Shown here: positions 36,248-48,960 of the stretch, one piece after another
Position numbering within the stretch: position 1 is the stretch's first letter
Layout: every line of letters starts with the position of its first letter
Position numbers and translations under genes: made by a program
Notes under the pieces: generated by a model
The model's database searches: none
Told to the model about the DNA's origin: nothing
The model's input: the letters and a program-made list of their open reading frames with translations, nothing else
Assembly (NCBI GenBank): GCA_900380265.1
Contig: LR025083.1
Location: 186,001-250,000, forward strand
DNA length: 64,000 nt
DNA from: Serratia symbiotica
GTDB taxonomy: Bacteria; Pseudomonadota; Gammaproteobacteria; Enterobacterales; Enterobacteriaceae
Direction of reading: 5' to 3'

Positions 36248-36295
36248 ATCACTATTAAGTGATAGTGATGTCCGATCGGTTAGCCGATCTTTTTT
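36248..36295 (+). terminator. Tandem hairpins with T-run
   Basis: ATCACTAT/ATAGTGAT (36248-36269, 6-nt loop) is followed at once by GATCGG/CCGATC (36274-36289) and TTTTTT. The second hairpin plus the T-run is a plausible intrinsic terminator for plus-strand transcription, yet no plus-strand gene ends here now. It may mark the end of an erased gene. Confidence 0.5.
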
Positions 36296-39200
36296 GTGAG
36301 AGATCATGATTAAGTAGAAAGCCTAATCAAGAAATTAATATCGAAGAGGCGTTAGCTTTTTTTAGCTCAATCTAAGGTTCTTTAAGAGCATGACCAATTA
36401 TCGGAAGTACAAAGCACAGTGAATATGGATATAAAAACACGATATGATCACTCATCTTGCATGTAACTCAGATGAGCTAGATTATTATGCTCCGGGTGAT
36501 TGGAGCGCTTATCTTGCACTCGTAGTAGGACTTGGATTGGCGTGCATAAAACAACCGCTTTGTCATAGCCTTTGAAGTGTATGCCGCTGTCAGACTTTCC
36601 TGGCTTAACGCCAAATGGACTCGGTGGTTGGAATACGGGAATTTACATTTCATATTTCGTCATTAATTTAATTGAATCTCAGCCTTTCAAATTGCATACT
36701 AATACTAGTAACCAAAAACGTTTCCATAATATAGACACGGTGAACCCGTGATCCACGATTAAGCGCAGGGCCAACATCTTGGTTTTTTAAATTTTATTAG
36801 GCTAGAGGGTTATGCAACGTAGGTTTTTGACTTAAGGAATATCAATATTGATATTCGGGATATTGCCCTTAATGATTATACGTTTATACCAAAATATCTG
36901 AATGGTAGGTTAGCGAACAGACAGCATTGGTGATATAGATATTGCCTATAATCTATTAAACACAATTGACTTGTGCCTCATCAACCAAATTGGTTGTGTG
37001 CTGATTCGCGTCAAAGGATGGGAAATACATTGCAAGCTTATACTGTGCTATCTAATTTTATTTTGCCAGAATAACGAAATCCAAAAAGAGTGTGTCGATC
37101 GTATATTGAACGATATAAAGCAACATTAGCAACCTGAGACATTCATGGATTCGCATGCGATACTCTGTTTGCATTTTAGAGATACAACCCTTCATAGTGA
37201 CTAGAAGTCATACCAGCTCCCTGTTGTCTTTCCAGACAATGCAAGGTTAGATCTATTTTGTTTATGGGCGGTGTAGCGGTTACCTATTTTCTTGCACTTG
37301 ACTATTCGTGGAATAGTTTCCAGATGTATTTTGCGTTAATTCGTTTATATGTCTGTAGAGTGTAGAATGCTGTATTACCTGTGATATAGAAGGTAATGGA
37401 GGATTGTGTTTCTTTCAGAAGTTAGAGCTGGTTAGCTTGCGTGTTCACGCTTTAGACTGCGAAAGAATTCTTCTATGAGGCCGTTATCCTAAAAGTGATT
37501 CCTGAGATTCGCAGTTTGTATTATTTGTGATCACCAGATCACATTTGGCATATTTATGGATTATATCAATGGCTGCCTTGATCATGATGGATCACCTCCC
37601 CTCCGGGTAGTGAGTTATTCAGCCATCTGGTCGAGCCGTTGTAGTTAGTGTTCTATCTGCTAGCACTATATCATGAATATATAGGGATACGGACGAAAGT
37701 CTAGAACTACTGCCAGATAGGCTCAGGATTTATTGGCAAGATATAGGCTGTGGCACTTCATCAAACCTGGGTTGGTTCTTTAATTGAGAAGGGGCATCAA
37801 GACGACGGGTATCGTAAGCTATGACCTTCTCCTTCCGTTTTGTTTCTAAGTTCTATCTAAAAGTGGTGATTCCTAGTTCTTCCACTAGTTTGTGAAGCGA
37901 CTTGACGTATTGGTTAATCACCGATATATTAATTTTAATTACCTGCGGAGCGTATGAATCAGTAGAATTTTGTCTGGCAGCTGTTTTATGATATTGATTG
38001 CAACTTAAGAAGTAATAGTTTATTTAATAAGTACAATTTGTTTTGTTTTCAGAGTTTGAGGTGAGAAGAATATGCTCAGTTAAGTTGCAAAGTGTAGTAT
38101 TATTTACATTCAACTTCAGTTTTAGTTTACAAGACCGCTAAACTCTAGGAGGTCACTCTCGTAAGGATATACGGTAGCAAATAAAGGTAAGGTGATAGAT
38201 CACTGGCATCACCGAGAGTATACAATATTATGATAATTAATTTTGTAGTAAAATTACTAGTACCAATCTAATATTTTAAATAAAACCTAATATCAGTGTA
38301 TTAGAATTGTGATTTTTATATAATGATTTTATATAGTAGGGATGACACTATATGAGATCATGTAAAGTAAGTGCAGGTTAATGTAACGAATAATGTGAGT
38401 TAAGAAACGATTCCTAATTATCTTGATGTGTAATCAGCGACGCTCAGGAATATGTAATAACACATAATCGCCAGATAAATTCCGGCTGGAGGAAATAGAA
38501 TAAACGATTGAAATAAACATTAAGTTTGCCAACTAAACATTAATAGAATTACCAGTAAATCAATAACTTTAAATTTATATTTTTTTATCCTTGTTATTTA
38601 TAGAAGAATAATATTATAAAGGGATTTAATATAGAGAATAAACCTATAATAAAATAACACATGATATTATTTAATGATAGACATGCATTACACGGTGAGG
38701 AGAAAATGAATAAATAGATAGTAAAATACAAAATGATAGCATGACGGAGGAGTGGCCACACATATCGACTTCCATCCTATTAAGAGAGATGGGTGTTAGT
38801 ATATATTTAACACATAATAACAACACAGAATGAAATGCTTTTCATTTGAAAAACTTAGCTCTAAGTCAAAAATAATATTTGGTATTATGATCGCCATCAT
38901 ATTTAATTCAAATAGAAATTTAGTAAATAAACTTGAATAAGTATTCACTAATAATACCCTCTAATTCCTGTGAACGGAGAGGTTTATCAAATATTAAAGA
39001 TAGAAAAAACGCATTGAGCTAACCACTTTAGGTGGGGTTTAAACCATTATATCAGACCCCAGTATCTGGTGATACTATTAAAGTTCGGTGCGGTCCCACA
39101 TGAAGAGTAGGGAAAGATCAACCAAAGATATTTCTGCATGTCGGTATCATTTTTACTAAGGTATAAGAATGACACTTAATGCTTTAGTCAATCATGAGGC

Positions 39201-40829
39201 AAGAAGGATGATGCGTATTCAAAGTTGTTAGTGTGATTTATCACTAGTTAATTTATTTATTGTAGTGATTAACCTATTTATTTATATAATATAGATTTTT
39301 TTAAACATACAGTGCCAATCTTAAAGGGAGTTCTAGATCGTTAGAATATAAATACTATCTTAATTATTAAGATTTAATATTCATTCTCAGACAGGTGAAA
39401 CATAGTTACCTATATGTATAATAGATGTGAATATCGGTAATAAAATATTGCAATTTTTGATAGCCTGCATTTTAAAATAAGAGAGACGTGTTTATGTATG
39501 TGCTGGCTGTTAATAATAAATTTTAAGATTAAAGATTTACTTTGATTAAACACATTACTTTAATAAAATTAAATGTTGAAACAGGCATGGTGAATTAATT
39601 AATAGCGATATTGATCTTTAAAATGATTATGTGTGTGCTATACATTATGCAAAGTAGATCGGAATTAAGTGTGTATAGCTATAGCACATAAAATCTAAAA
39701 TATACAAATAAGGGATACGCAAAGAGGTGCAATAAGTTGAGTGACTATAAAAATTTGCGCAGTTGCTTTTGAGCAACCTTTTTAAAAGAAACATTTCGAG
39801 AATGGATTTGCGTTCATATATGTAAGCATGCTTAACGATAACAGCTGTGGGTGAAGCATGGGTAGCATGAATAGTTAATATGGCTAAATGCGATTAGTCT
39901 ATCTGCGATACTTTCCATTCCGCAATAATTGTTTTTGGATGTTGCCTCATAAAATAATCCAAAGGGAACTTACTAACCGGACGATATTCATCGGATGCCT
40001 ATGGATGCCAATGCTTATTGGTTATGGCAGTGGCATTGACATACTTTGCTACTACTGCAACTAAGTTAGAAAGAAGGCACAGATCCGCTGCTGAGAATGG
40101 TAGTTGAGTTTTCATTTTTTTCTTGCGCGTATATGCATCAGTATATAGCTGCTAGCTATAAGCGGGGTTATGTGTAACATCGTGAAGCGAAGATTTCAGT
40201 GCCTGATGCTCTATAGAGTGGACCGAAGAAAACTATCTCTTTCTACCCTGCTATGCATTAGTGAGCCCAGGCTGGCTAGCTGCCTTTAAGATTACCTTGT
40301 GGGATGCTAGGTTTCACTCACGCTGAATCGTATTCTATAGCCCGCCTTCTGTTTAGCAGGAAAGTCTACTTCTTTGTTAGCATTAGTGCGCTTATTCAGT
40401 ATGGTCGCGTATTAATCTACATGGACCGGCTAATTACCTCGATAGAGGACTTTGCCTGTCGATAAGAAATCCTGGTTGGCTGGTCTGGTTGTGGTGAATA
40501 AGAATATGCTGGAAATTAGACGGGAACATCTACGCTGCTAGCATTTAGGTATCACACATATGATAAATAGTACTGACATAAAGTCGGTGAATGGATACAC
40601 TTTGATTTTATAGAGACCGTTGGGTTTATGTAGAGTTTAATTTTTTATCTCATTAACATACCTGTTATTACTTAGATGCAGCTGGTGGCGTCTAGCCTCG
40701 GCGTTTAGTTTTCACTGTTGCTCCGATAGTCAGATTGTAGATTCGTTATCGTTTTCGTGTCTTGTAATGCAGCTACCTAGTGCGTGGTAACTAAGTACAT
40801 AGGCTAAAAGATGGTAGATCGTGCGTCAC

Positions 40830-41500
40830 GTGAGTGCACTATAAAGATACGGCTTCGTTGTAAGATGCTATCTGTGATGCCAGGCGCAATGACAATGCAG
40901 TTGGTAGCCTGTGAGAGTGGGCAATATAAAATCTGTTTATCTGAAGCTGAACTATTCAAAGAGTTCGATATAAAATAATATGACGCCAATGCTGCGAGGG
41001 ATCCGCTATCTCGTACATCTCACGGATATAGCCTAATACCTGGCGTTCAAGACGGGTACTGGTGAACCTTTTATCAAGCTTTGCGCAGGGAGATTCTAAT
41101 AGCGTTAGTATATATGCTTTATGCGATGAACGCAGCATATCCAATACTATCACCTGAAGTATTGGTAAAGTTGCTTATGGAATCACAAAGCACTTTTGCT
41201 GAATAAAAACCTAGGTGACGAGCGGCACTATTCCTAGTCAATGATTAGAACGTTGCCATAATGTCATTATGATGGTACGTATCTGAGATAGAAAAGGTTC
41301 ATTTTAATACCTGCTATCGCCTGAATAGTTGATTTGGTTTTATAGGTGATTTTTCTGCCATATATCGTATGGTACGTTTTGCCAATACAATAGGTGTTGA
41401 TGACGCAGCCTGTAGGCTCACTTCTAGGTTAATCACCAATACTATTATTCAAGCGATTCAACGTAGTCGACAGCCTTAGCTCATTTCCTTGATGCAAGAA
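40830..41500 (+). pseudogene. Unidentified eroded coding region
   Basis: I do not recognise this gene. Plus-strand reading gives long runs that look protein-like between stops and frameshifts: ESGQYKICLSEAELFKEFDIK (about 40910-40975), LVYMLYAMNAAYPILSPEVLV (about 41105-41170), and DFSAIYRMVRFANTIGVDDAA then ITNTIIQAIQRSRQP (about 41350-41478). Order and spacing are consistent with one degraded gene of at least 220 codons, probably soluble and helical. Similarity to neighbours gives no clue because both flanks are desert. It could also be chance open frames. Confidence 0.35.
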
Positions 41501-42227
41501 GGACGAACCTTGATTTAACCTTTCCCAGGTGTTTTATCTGGTTCTTTTAAGCTTTCGCGAATTTAAATGAAATCAGGAGTATTATGTTAATATATCAATT
41601 CTCTGATAGTAATGCTCATAATTATTTAGTGAAATCATCTAGAATTTTTTCAGTTCCGTTGAACAGCCGATTACATCTAGTAGATTACTAAATATAAAAA
41701 TATCTAGAGGGGTATTGTATGGTGTGCTAACTTTTAGAGAGATTAAAAAAGCAGCATGAAAAATTATCAGTGAATCACTGACAATTGATATTAAAATATA
41801 TCTAAATTGCGCTAATCAGCGTTTCCCTCATAAACCCTACACAACTAGAGCTGTGAATCTTATTACCCGAGTACTCGCCTCTGCCAAGGGTGCCTTCGGC
41901 GAGTTATTCTATGAGAGAGACGCCTTTGATAACCTTTGGTTTCTGGTATGTAGTAATACTACATCCGGTGGCTGTGCTTTCTACTCGATCCTTCCTGATC
42001 GCCAACGGTGTCCAACGTCATCTCTCCGTTCGTTAGCGTCAGTGATTCTGTGCTGATAACCCACTTTTTTATAAACCCACGCAAGGCTTCTGCAGCCATA
42101 TTTTGGTTCATAGAAAGTGGCTACAACTTATTTCAGTTCGCTGAATGGAGTAGCTATCAGCAAACAGAACCATTCTAAGACACGCGTAGTCTGTCTTGAC
42201 TCTTGTTCTATATTAAGATTGGATAGA

Positions 42228-42258
42228 GAATATTCTCGCTATGATAGCGAGAATATTC
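42228..42258. repeat. Inverted repeat, 14-bp perfect stem
   Basis: GAATATTCTCGCTA and TAGCGAGAATATTC flank a TGA loop. There is no T-run on either side and no live gene within 3 kb. Confidence 0.7.
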
Positions 42259-45200
42259 GTGCCATCGAAATTATGATCGAAAATATCGTCGTATATTCTG
42301 TGTTATTCTCAGGATGAGGTTTCGATGGTGATATTCTAAAGTCGTCTAGTACTAAATATATAATCGGTCCGGTCCGATTAGGGTCTTACCTAACGTTGGT
42401 TAAGTAGCTGCTTTGAACCGACAGTGTGGATTTTCTTACCTAAGAGTAGAATAAGTGGGTACAGATACTGTTTCGATATTTAGATTTTGGCATGCAAAAG
42501 ACTAGGTGTGGCTTAAACAGTGCTGAAAAACAGTATGTAAGTGCTTAACTAGCAACTAGTTCTCTTTATCTTGTTGTGATGAGTCATATGGAACTGTCTA
42601 GGTATAAAAGCATGAGTGAGCTTGCCGGGATCTGAGTGGTTAGAGGCGGGTTTCTGCGTGCGGGAAGATCGCAGGTATGAAAGACAAGTAATCGCTTATC
42701 TGAATAACTTTATCTACTTGAATATGGCTATTGATGGACCTTTGATTAGCGTTTTACTTTGGTTGATCAATCTGGAGCGGCTGTGGCAGTGGTCCGTCTT
42801 CTGTCCGTTTCGATTTGTGTTGGTACTTTAGTAATTATAGCTGCCTGACTGGGAAGTGTTGAGAATCTGATTAGTGCTCTGGCGGTAGATTGGCACGTAT
42901 GTTCAATGCGTAATAAATTTCTGGCCGATTATTTAAAGTAATCTGCACTCTTCTTATTTAAGATCTGCATGAGTTGTTAGCAGTACAATAGATTAGATCT
43001 AGTAGGTGGCAAAGTATATTACTATACCTAGTATACAACAAAACATATCATGGATGTATTACGATATGGGTATTTAAGCACGTTTGTGTGGAACATTTAC
43101 CGCCCTTGGCTGATCCAAACAAGATGCGCTGAATTTACGTATTGCTTTCACTATCCCAATTTTTGGATAGATGATCTCCACCTGCTTTCCCAAGGGTAGC
43201 GTCTTGCTGCGTTTTTATTGCGAATCTGGAAAGAGTAATTGATTCTCAGCCTCCTTGAGAATTCTTATTTTCGGCATGTATCGGATGTTACCTGATCTAT
43301 CTGCAAGGGCGCAGGGTTTAGAATACAGGGCTGATAAAGCTGGTACTTCATTACCTTACTTAATACTACACTCTACTAGTATTGCATATTCATCGCGCCG
43401 GGTTAGTGGCACAGTTTAGCAGGTTCTTTTTTAGGGGTGGCCGTACTTTACTACTGACCATAGCTAGTGTTTTGGGGTAAGACATGTGTTTCCAACTTTT
43501 CAAGTGGTTGAGTGCTGATATTATTGTTAGTATTTGGTTTATCTTAGTTGCACTTTTAGGTATCGGTCATGGCCGAACATCAGAAACGTGTGCGGGATAT
43601 CTAGGTGAGTGATTCATTTTTAGGATGCTTAATGTTCGGTATTTTAAATAAATTACTAGTTATTTTACTTACTAGGGAACGAGCAGATTTATCCCCGCTC
43701 TATGGGCGAAGTCAGGTAATATCACTGAGCGGTCTTCTTTATTGACTGTCCGGCGTTATGAAGGGCACATGAGGTGTGGTTTTGGCTATAATAGAGACAT
43801 AGAAAATACACTTAGGTTGATTGTTCAAAGCAACTAGTAGTGCTACATAACTATTAACTCAGATGGTGTTTTTTCAACTATACTTTCTTGCCATAGATGC
43901 CTACGTTTAGCACGCTTAATTAGGCCTCTTATATCCTAATCAGGAGCGTCTCATCCCTATTGCATGTGTGTTTTATTCATTCCTGAATAACCTTTCCAGG
44001 TTTGGTCGCGGATAGAGTTAATTGCTGAGATATTGACGTGCATGCTTGGGGTATGACCCTTAATCGGGAAGCATGGCTAACACTAGCACTGCCGGTCAGT
44101 AGGTGATCTGCTAATAGTCGTATAGTAGATGATCGGTTGCTAACGGGTTCAGCCTGTTTAAAATAGCACGAATACCGAATTGGAGATCAACAGATTTGAG
44201 CGTTTAAAGAAACTACTTTTGCGATTAACAGTATACGTAATCTCAGCGTGTTGAGAGGTCACCCGTCTCGCCTTTAGAGATTGTCACCATAAGTTAAGTG
44301 CGTTTTTATGGTGCCAGAGATAGCTTTGATACTGCCTGTCTCTGGGACGTTTCCTCAGCACTATCGGCTATATGATAGTGGTCGGCATTTCCTCATTTTA
44401 ATGATGCCGCAACGTGAGCAGGATGTGTTGAGTAGAGGTAGGTAGAGGCGTTCGCGGGCATCTCGTCATAAAGGGTTGGATACCCGTTAATACACAGTTG
44501 ACCGATATCAATGGCTTTGATGATTATGGGTTATACGCCGCCTAGCGAAGTGCTTATATTGAATGGCTAGCGAACACGGTTACCGATTTACTGCTATAGG
44601 CACTACCTATTAGGTAGTTGGGCCGTTGTAATATAGCAGTGGCATAGTCTTTCTCCGTGCTTCAGTTATACTACCAGGTAGCGCCACCTTAGCTTATTTA
44701 TGAACACTGTTGTAAAGTGAACATGAAACGGCATAATGGATTGTGCGCCGTTTCTAAGGCTACTGGTAGTAGCAGACTGCTTTTATTACCAGCACTCCCG
44801 TCAGACGGTTACGCTTGATATCGAGATATGTCGTCGCTCTATAAATCAGCCGCCTTAGCTTGATGTATATGTGGTTACTTCCTGAATTAATGCTAAATAG
44901 TTATCGACAAATGCCTATGTTGTGCATAGCAAAGCTAATAATGGAAGCTGATATATTAGGGTTGTAAAATGGGAATAACTAATAGGTCTGTAATACTATT
45001 TGCTTTGCTTTTCGCTGTACTATTTTCGAGTATAGCGCTAAGCTCAATATTGATATAAAGATGTCTCGATCAGAGGTAATCTCTTTTATATAAAGAGAAA
45101 GCAATGTATGTAAAATTAGGCTCCTGCTAATCAATATCATCAGGATTCTGGCTATTGGGTTCCATTTATACTCGCTATGTTGTACGTCACTTCCAGATTA

Positions 45201-45305
45201 CCCGCTATAGGCTGACTGGTTGATGTCATCTACAGATTGGTTATAGAGGCCCAGGGCAGCGCTAAGAATTCTCTATATCTTGAATGATTAAGGTCTTAAA
45301 ATTTA

Positions 45306-46064
45306 TTAGATAGAATCCGAGGAGGTGTTATTTCTTGACCCCAGCTGCTGGGTAGCTTCTGTGTCTAATTGGGCAATTTTTGCCACCATTAATGCATGGC
45401 AGTAGGCGGCCAGTTCACGCACGGTTTGCTTATCGTAGGTGCTGGTATCAATTGGTGCCAGCATTTCTACAATTGCATGGCCATTATTCCAGCGATTTAG
45501 ATCAATTTTACCGTTAGTAGTTGAAGAAACACAAATGGGTATAATCGGTACGCCAGCAGTGATGGCGGCATAAAAAGCGCCGGTTTTAAACGGCATGAGT
45601 CCACGACCACGGCTGCGAGTACCTTCCGGGAACATCAAGATCGAGATATCTCTCTTTTTGCATTGTTCTATTAAAAGTTCGATCGTGCTGCGTGCTTTCG
45701 TAGGATTATAACGGTCAATTAATAGATTGCCGCTCAGCCAATATAGTAAGCCGAAAAAAGGAACCCAAAGAAGACTTTTTTTTCCAACGGTAACAGTGCC
45801 TGGTTGTAAAATATTCGCTACTGTCACCATATCGTAGTTATTCTGATGATTTGTGATGTAAATGCAGTTGCCATTATTGGCGATTCCCGGCGGTCTTCGG
45901 ATTTCTACTTTAAGTCCTAACAAAGTTGACATACGGCCAAACAGATGGGCAAATGTTGCTACATGGTGAGGATTTCGTGGGCTGAACAAGCAGTATACAG
46001 TGCCGAAGATACATACTAAAAAACAGTAAATAACGCCAATAACAATACGTAAAATTAAAATCAT
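45306..46064 (-). CDS. plsC: 1-acyl-sn-glycerol-3-phosphate acyltransferase
   Basis: PlsC adds the second fatty acid to lysophosphatidate, giving phosphatidic acid at the inner membrane. The product is 252 residues (245 in E. coli) and similar throughout. It has an N-terminal hydrophobic helix (about 2-27, ending CLFSPRNP), the catalytic NHQNNYD motif with His73 and Asp78, and the substrate-binding FPEGTRSRG at 145-153, followed by GVPIIPICVS. The C-terminal tail is a little longer and differs. AGGT lies about 6 nt upstream of the ATG. Its usual partner parC is not adjacent here. A reduced genome keeping plsC must still make its own phospholipids, or at least remodel host-derived acyl chains. 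Confidence 0.97.
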   Translation of the reverse strand: MILILRIVIGVIYCFLVCIFGTVYCLFSPRNPHHVATFAHLFGRMSTLLGLKVEIRRPPGIANNGNCIYITNHQNNYDMVTVANILQPGTVTVGKKSLLWVPFFGLLYWLSGNLLIDRYNPTKARSTIELLIEQCKKRDISILMFPEGTRSRGRGLMPFKTGAFYAAITAGVPIIPICVSSTTNGKIDLNRWNNGHAIVEMLAPIDTSTYDKQTVRELAAYCHALMVAKIAQLDTEATQQLGSRNNTSSDSI

Positions 46065-46249
46065 ACAAACCTCATGATGACATCACTATAATGCAGCCAT
46101 CTACAATGTGTATTGTGTAGTATTTTCATGTCACTTGGCGATATATACAATAGTTTTATAAAAGTAGATAGCAACTTTTTGAAATAATTTGGCCGATAGG
46201 AACAAAGCGTTTGCATTTTTAGAGTGATTGCCTTTTTGGTCTGAACCTG

Positions 46250-47120
46250 TCGTCATATTTATGGTGATTTGAATAGTACGCAGAAATATGACTAAGGGTG
46301 GCGGTACCAGGCGAGATCTCTATCACTTGTTTTATAGTCTCTGCTACTGATGCCTTAGTTTATGACCACTTTAATTGTAATGTCCTTGAGTTGCAAGACA
46401 AGCTTGCCCTTTGTGATTTTGTATAATCTTGATGTGCTAGGGATCACTTTGAGACCCTAGAAGCCAGAATCAGACTTACGCAGTGAGATAAGCACTATTT
46501 TGTGGCTTACCACAGTAAGCCCGTACATAGTACAGTTTTTGTTGAGCAGTTGTCTTAGCGGTTTAATTTAAAAGTGTGCCCGAGACCTCCAAACTTGCTA
46601 TCTTCGTGCGTTATCACAGATGAAGCTATGCATGTAGATTGGGTTCCCCACTGAGTTCATCAAGGTGCCCGGAATTGCTCGGTGAATAAATGAATTGCTT
46701 GAAAGACAAATTTTGAGGTCAGCTGTGGGTATTGTGGGTGCGGTTTGTTGAGGGTGCTGCTGTCGGTTACCGATCGAAAATTCCGTAATTAAAGTTCGCT
46801 CTATGGGTGTTGTTGACCAGGAGAATCGAAGCCAACCCAATCTTTGGTGCGTTAGTTACTTTCTTATTGTTGTTGTGCTTCACGCCATTCATATGCATCG
46901 GCGGGGGATAGTGGGTAAGACGCTCCCTCGAATAGGTGTCTAGCTAGACAGAGGCTGCTTTTAGCATAGAGGTAGGCATTTATGAGGTTAATGGTCAGCC
47001 AATAATTATTAATTCCTATTTGATTAATAGCAATTCTTTTAATTTTGATAAAAGGCGGATTACATTGCATTCTTCGTCTCTTAGAAAAGGAATAGATAAA
47101 GAATTTGCATAGAAGCTGCA
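46250..47120 (-). pseudogene. degQ: degQ remnant, periplasmic serine protease
   Basis: DegQ is an HtrA-type periplasmic protease/chaperone, normally just downstream of zapG, as here. A minus-strand frame at 46840-46598 has IERTLITEF, corresponding to VQRGAFVSEV, then TADLKICLSSNSF, corresponding to AGDIITSLNGKPLNSF, then AIPGTLMNSVGNP, corresponding to TEPGTKVKLGLLRNGKP; all belong to the first PDZ domain in the right order. The protease domain with the catalytic GNSGGAL is not visible, and the space (about 1.1 kb) is too short for a 455-codon gene, so the front has been deleted or erased. The call rests on synteny plus one weak block, so it is moderate. Confidence 0.5.
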
Positions 47121-47207
47121 TGAATGATTAGATTGAGCTATAATTTGATTAAGGAAGAATCAAAATTGAGAAAGTGATCCCGGCAACCAGGTACTGCTAG
47201 TACCAAC

Positions 47208-47609
47208 TTAGTTACGGCGTGGTTCTTCGCTGTGCAATAAGCCCGACGCGTCCTCCGAGTAGTCGCGCGGTATTTCTACAACCGCTGTATCGTTTCTTAC
47301 TTCAGCTTGGTTTAGCTGGTGACTGAACAGATTTTTCTGCGTTGCTAGGTCAGGCAACAAGTTGTTGTAGCTCTGTGCCATATGTTGGCACAGTTGGTGA
47401 TAATCTTTTGTGATGTTATTAAGAAGCTCTCCACTATATGCAAAGTGGATGACTAGTTCCTGCCGGTATTTTTCTAACTCACTTTTACTCTGAGCAAGCT
47501 CGCGCTGTAAAATTTGTTGTTGTCCTAGGTTACGGGTACTAAACCGTATCATTATCGCGCCTAGGATGATGCCGACCACTAAACCTACTATTGCGTAGCC
47601 CCAGGTCAT
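47208..47609 (-). CDS. zapG: ZapG (YhcB), DUF1043 inner-membrane protein
   Basis: ZapG (formerly YhcB) is a single-pass inner-membrane protein linked to cell division, shape and envelope coordination. The product is 133 residues, about the E. coli length. It has an N-terminal transmembrane helix (about 3-23, GYAIVGLVVGIILGAIMI), a basic turn, a long coiled-coil segment (about 30-75, QQQILQRELAQSKSELEKYRQEL) and the conserved C-terminal signature PRDYSEDASGLL. AGGA precedes the ATG. Both usual neighbours, zapE and degQ, are decayed while this gene is undamaged, which argues it does something essential on its own in this cell. Confidence 0.95.
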   Translation of the reverse strand: MTWGYAIVGLVVGIILGAIMIRFSTRNLGQQQILQRELAQSKSELEKYRQELVIHFAYSGELLNNITKDYHQLCQHMAQSYNNLLPDLATQKNLFSHQLNQAEVRNDTAVVEIPRDYSEDASGLLHSEEPRRN

Positions 47610-47699
47610 AATTCCTCTTTCTGACTTTTATTGTTCCGAAGATATTTCCCATTTAAGAAATCTCCTACTTGCCATTAACCCTTCCGAGTGGGATTCTTA

Positions 47700-48960
47700 A
47701 TTTTATTTGCAGGTCGTTCTAGTGTTGCCCGGGTAGGAGGCTGGTTAGCATGTCTGTGACACTAGGATTAATAGAGATAATAGCATGAATAGCCTCAATT
47801 CCCTGTCAATTTTGGTTAAATAATTTCTTATGCCAGCAGGATTTCAAGTCGTAGGAAGTCGAAAGTGGTGGGATGAGATTAACAGGAAATCGCATCAATG
47901 TAGAGTTGATGCATCTGCCTTGTATGATTATCAAGGCAGATGCATACAGGCAATATCAGGCCAATGGAGTACAATGATAGGATATAGTATAATATGATTA
48001 TATTTAGCAAGTATCGCAATACTAATTACGAGCAGCTCGCATGACAAGAGAGTAGATCAATAAAAAGCTAAGCCTCAGTTTAGGGAAAACCAAGACAAGC
48101 ATGCAATTACCTTGATGCAGGTACTGTGTATATTTAACAGCGCCGACATTAGAAAAGATTAGTTAATAGATATATGATTTTGCAACCTGCTGAATATCGC
48201 AAGATACAGCTGTATTTTCACCTCTCAAGGCTTTGTTTCGAAAAACAATCCACCTGATTATAATGACAGGAAATCTGCTTAAAAGTAATCTTTATGGATT
48301 TAAGTTGCAAACTAATTTTCTGTACTTAGAGGTATCCCTTCGACATCACTCATGCCATATTGGCGCCGATTTTAGGGACCATCCGTGGGTATTACTACGC
48401 GCAGTACTACTTCTAAATTCAGCTATATTTAGGCGCATAGACATTGCCTACAGTGTACACTGTAGTTTGTTATACAATGGGTTAGTAGGTGCTGGGACCT
48501 GATGATTATCAGATAGGAATAGGCTACCGTTGTGAGGTCTAACTTAGATACCCTTATCTTGATAAAATTGAATGCGCAGACCCAATAACCTTTTGATAGG
48601 CTATTCCCACTCTGGTGGCTTAGGTGAAGGTCCTAGTGTTTTCAGATCAATCATGGCTTGTGCGGGTGATCTGCGCAATAGATAGGGTGCAGCGCTGGTT
48701 GTTAAGATCTGGTGGGTTTGCACTTTTCATGAGGATGTACGTAACTAGTTGCGTTGTACTCTGCTAGAGGCAGAGTGCCCAGGCTGTAGTTTGATTAACT
48801 TTAGGTGATTACGCTAAGACAAGAAAAACAGAAATCGCTGCTTGGTTGTGGTATATTCATTCTATGAGTGACGGTAAATGGTTATAAATGTTGAGATTGT
48901 AATGCTTGAGAACTCGCCATAAGCTCTGGTAAAGCTTGAATATTAATGTTACGTATAACC
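47700..48960 (+). pseudogene. zapE: zapE remnant, division-associated ATPase
   Basis: ZapE is an AAA-like ATPase of the divisome that lies between zapG and rplM in enterics and is divergent from zapG, which fits the space here. The best match is near 48735-48820 (+): DVRN-stop-LRCTLLEAE...SLINF aligns with DVPVMTRLMESEARRFIALVDEF. A weaker one follows (VEIVMLENSP...LEY) against the C-terminal FEFQRCLSRLQEMQSEEY. The Walker A GGVGRGKT could not be found. The assignment leans on synteny; sequence support is modest. An open frame at 48233-48502 does not match. Confidence 0.45.
47892..47945 (+). repeat. Two overlapping, mutually exclusive hairpins
   Basis: Hairpin A pairs GCATCAA (47892-47898) with TTGATGC (47906-47912). 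Hairpin B pairs the 14-mer ATGCATCTGCCTTG (47909-47922) perfectly with CAAGGCAGATGCAT (47932-47945). They share 47909-47912, so only one can form. The position is between zapG and the zapE remnant. Confidence 0.6.

Larger units (their letters stand above)
36011..45305. other. 9-kb gene desert
   Basis: There is no intact gene. The stretch about 40830-41500 (+) has runs that look like eroded coding sequence, and so does about 44400-44600 (+); neither could be named. Open frames at 41853-42056, 42117-42317 and 42616-42831 (+) and 40956-41153 (-) match nothing I recognise. About 38-39.7 kb is very AT-rich. Hairpins at 36248-36295 and 42228-42258 are listed separately. Enterobacterial order would have put yhdT-accCB next to panF, but they are not visible here. 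Confidence 0.55.

Noticed and set aside
42616-42831. 71-codon frame briefly resembling a segment of OpgH
   Set aside because: The regions on both sides do not match the adjoining OpgH segments, so the likeness is probably chance.
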